NCBI GenBank assembly: GCA_902806435.1
Contig: CADCWO010000184.1
Coordinates: 1-34,146, forward strand
DNA from: an uncultured Synechococcales cyanobacterium
Lineage (GTDB): Bacteria; Cyanobacteriota; Cyanobacteriia; Thermosynechococcales; Thermosynechococcaceae
Length of the DNA: 34,146 nucleotides
Reading direction: 5' to 3'
The notes under the pieces were generated by a model, which was not told the DNA's origin, searched no databases, and was given only the letters and a program-made list of their open reading frames with translations. Positions 33,369 through 34,146 of this stretch are shown here, in pieces (position 1 is the stretch's first letter; each line of letters begins with the position of its first letter). The translations under genes were made by a program, and so were the position numbers.

Positions 33369-33587
33369 CTATTGATTAGACTGCTCAACCAGTCTCTTTA
33401 AATGGTGATACGCTTCCTCTGGGGTTAATGGACCCGACTCTCGTTCGTTTGGGACGTAAAACTCCCAAACATCGGGGAAGTATCGGATCACAAAACTGGG
33501 AATTAGCCCTAGTGCCATTGCCTGTTTTCCGAAGTCTGCTGCTTTTTCTTCGAGGGAGAGCTGATCGTGGTACAGATGTTCACTCAT
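33369..33587 (-). CDS. Small conserved-looking hypothetical protein (72 aa)
   Basis: This 72-residue protein is not recognised. It is soluble, acidic, and has the look of a real gene: an AAGGGA ribosome binding site lies about 6 bases before the ATG. The sequence has a helical N-terminus (SLEEKAADFGKQAMALG), a beta-like middle (FVIRYFPDVWEFYVP) and a helical C-terminus (TPEEAYHHLKRLVEQ). It has no cysteines, signal peptide or membrane helix. It follows, by 22 bp, the end of a frameshifted open frame on the same strand, so the two may once have formed a two-gene unit such as a small regulatory or toxin-antitoxin pair. That is inference only. Confidence 0.6.
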   Translation of the reverse strand: MSEHLYHDQLSLEEKAADFGKQAMALGLIPSFVIRYFPDVWEFYVPNERESGPLTPEEAYHHLKRLVEQSNQ

Positions 33588-33609
33588 GATTTCCCTTTAA
33601 ACTTTCGGA

Positions 33610-33853
33610 TTAGCTATCAATTGGGATTGGTTGTTTTTCAGTCCAGTGAAGTTGAAGGCGACTGAGTTGCGTGAGTAGGCTTAATTCTTTCTGCTGTCTC
33701 CACTCTATAAGATGATTCTCCAACCGGTGGGCCAGCGCGATCGCACTCTCGGCATGATTGCTTCATCCGAGCAGCTAGTGCGGCACCGTCAAGATTTCTG
33801 TACTGCGATAGGCCTCTCAGGATACTCCTATGGTTGGAATAAAATGGTTTCAT
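33610..33853 (-). pseudogene. Frameshifted gene remnant upstream of the 72-aa gene
   Basis: Two overlapping frames appear to be halves of one product. The first runs from an ATG at 33853 and includes NLDGAALAARMKQS. The second, open from 33762 to a TAA at 33610, reads SNHAESAIALAHRLENHLIE and then a helical, leucine-patterned stretch ending TEKQPIPIDS. The switch lies near 33756-33766, where frame one MKQS meets frame two SNHAES. The second frame has no ATG or GTG start of its own. I recognise no family. The remnant abuts the presumed left end of an insertion sequence, so truncation by that element is plausible; an assembly error is the alternative. Confidence 0.35.
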
Positions 33854-33976
33854 AGATTACGGACGCCCTGGGAGCCGAAGAAATCAGTTCCGCAGCAACA
33901 ACCTGTGTGGGGATCTACTAAGTACACACAAATCATTGTGCAGTAGTATGGCGTCAATACCCCCCTGGAGATGCTG

Positions 33977-34146
33977 ATGGAAAATCCCATTCTGATTCAT
34001 GCTGAAGCTGCCTTTGGTAAAGCTTTTGGAGATCGTCGTTTAGTCAAAAGGGGGCAGCGTTCTATGAAGCGATGAGCCGGGCGCAATCCGTCAACATCCG
34101 GGCCATGAGCCGCAATCGAGCCGAACAAGTGGGCTACTATCGGTTT
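33977..34146 (+). mobile_element. IS4-type transposase, 5' fragment, with a -1 frameshift
   Basis: The start of a transposase of the IS4 group runs off the window. ATG at 33977 is preceded by GGAG 6 bases upstream. The translation ENPILIHAEAAFGKAFGDRR resembles the Tnp_DNA_bind domain (Tn5/IS4-like WAxxxFGxAxLGDxRR). The frame stops at a TGA at 34073. However, the -1 frame continues from the AAAAGGGGGC run at 34046-34055 and reads GAAFYEAMSRAQSVNIRAMS and then ends with VGYYRF, the equivalent of the AAYRF motif. So one G is missing relative to an intact gene, or a programmed -1 shift is used. No terminal inverted repeat can be defined because the right end is missing. Confidence 0.65.

Noticed and set aside
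1-34146. CRISPR array or defence island
   Set aside because: No regularly spaced direct repeats were seen, and no Cas, restriction or other defence proteins appear. NurA alone, without HerA or other defence partners, is not enough.

Overview
The window is a chromosomal stretch of a cyanobacterium. The octamer GCGATCGC (HIP1, a known cyanobacterial signature) occurs about 26 times in 34 kb, where chance predicts less than one. Several proteins also belong to families I know mainly from cyanobacteria (DUF1815, DUF3370), and ftsQ lies directly before ftsZ with no ftsA. The sequence does not let me name a genus.

Layout. 1-3.5 kb: the 3' end of aroB, an epoxide-hydrolase-like enzyme, DUF1815, a 526-bp non-coding stretch and hemE with its own terminator. 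3.6-6.1 kb: an SDR epimerase, then a minus-strand block of a secreted TPR-like protein, bolA and grxD closed by a strong terminator. 6.3-10 kb: ftsQ, ftsZ and prs on the plus strand. 10-13.7 kb: a 3.6-kb 5-oxoprolinase-type HyuA-HyuB fusion. 13.8-19.7 kb: a YegS-type lipid kinase, DUF1802, a secreted GH16 glucanase, a methyltransferase, a PiT phosphate permease and a J-domain protein. 19.7-25.1 kb: DUF3370, a SpoIID-type envelope protein, a second methyltransferase, a 1-Cys peroxiredoxin and a saccharopine-dehydrogenase-like reductase. 25.3-33.1 kb: hflX, a CBS-pair protein, a holin-fold membrane protein, aroH, a short SppA peptidase, an EamA exporter, a NurA-domain nuclease and a HAD hydrolase. 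33.1-34.1 kb: tRNA-Gln(UUG), a small unknown gene, a frameshifted gene remnant and the 5' end of an IS4-type transposase.

Most of this is housekeeping: aromatic amino acids (aroB, aroH), tetrapyrroles (hemE), division (ftsQ, ftsZ), nucleotide precursors (prs), iron-sulfur and redox handling (grxD, bolA, peroxiredoxin) and ribosome rescue (hflX). The genes are mostly single transcription units with many convergent pairs, some only 6-14 bp apart and one pair sharing stop-codon bases. The only clear partner pair is grxD-bolA; ftsQ-ftsZ share a process.

I do not see a new multi-gene system. The points most worth a second look are non-coding or at the edges: a perfect 25-bp inverted repeat between convergent genes (23198-23253), an orphan terminator-like hairpin and structured leader before hemE, hflX-like coding sequence running upstream of any normal start codon, palindromes in two divergent promoter regions, and the decaying IS/gene-remnant junction at the right end.
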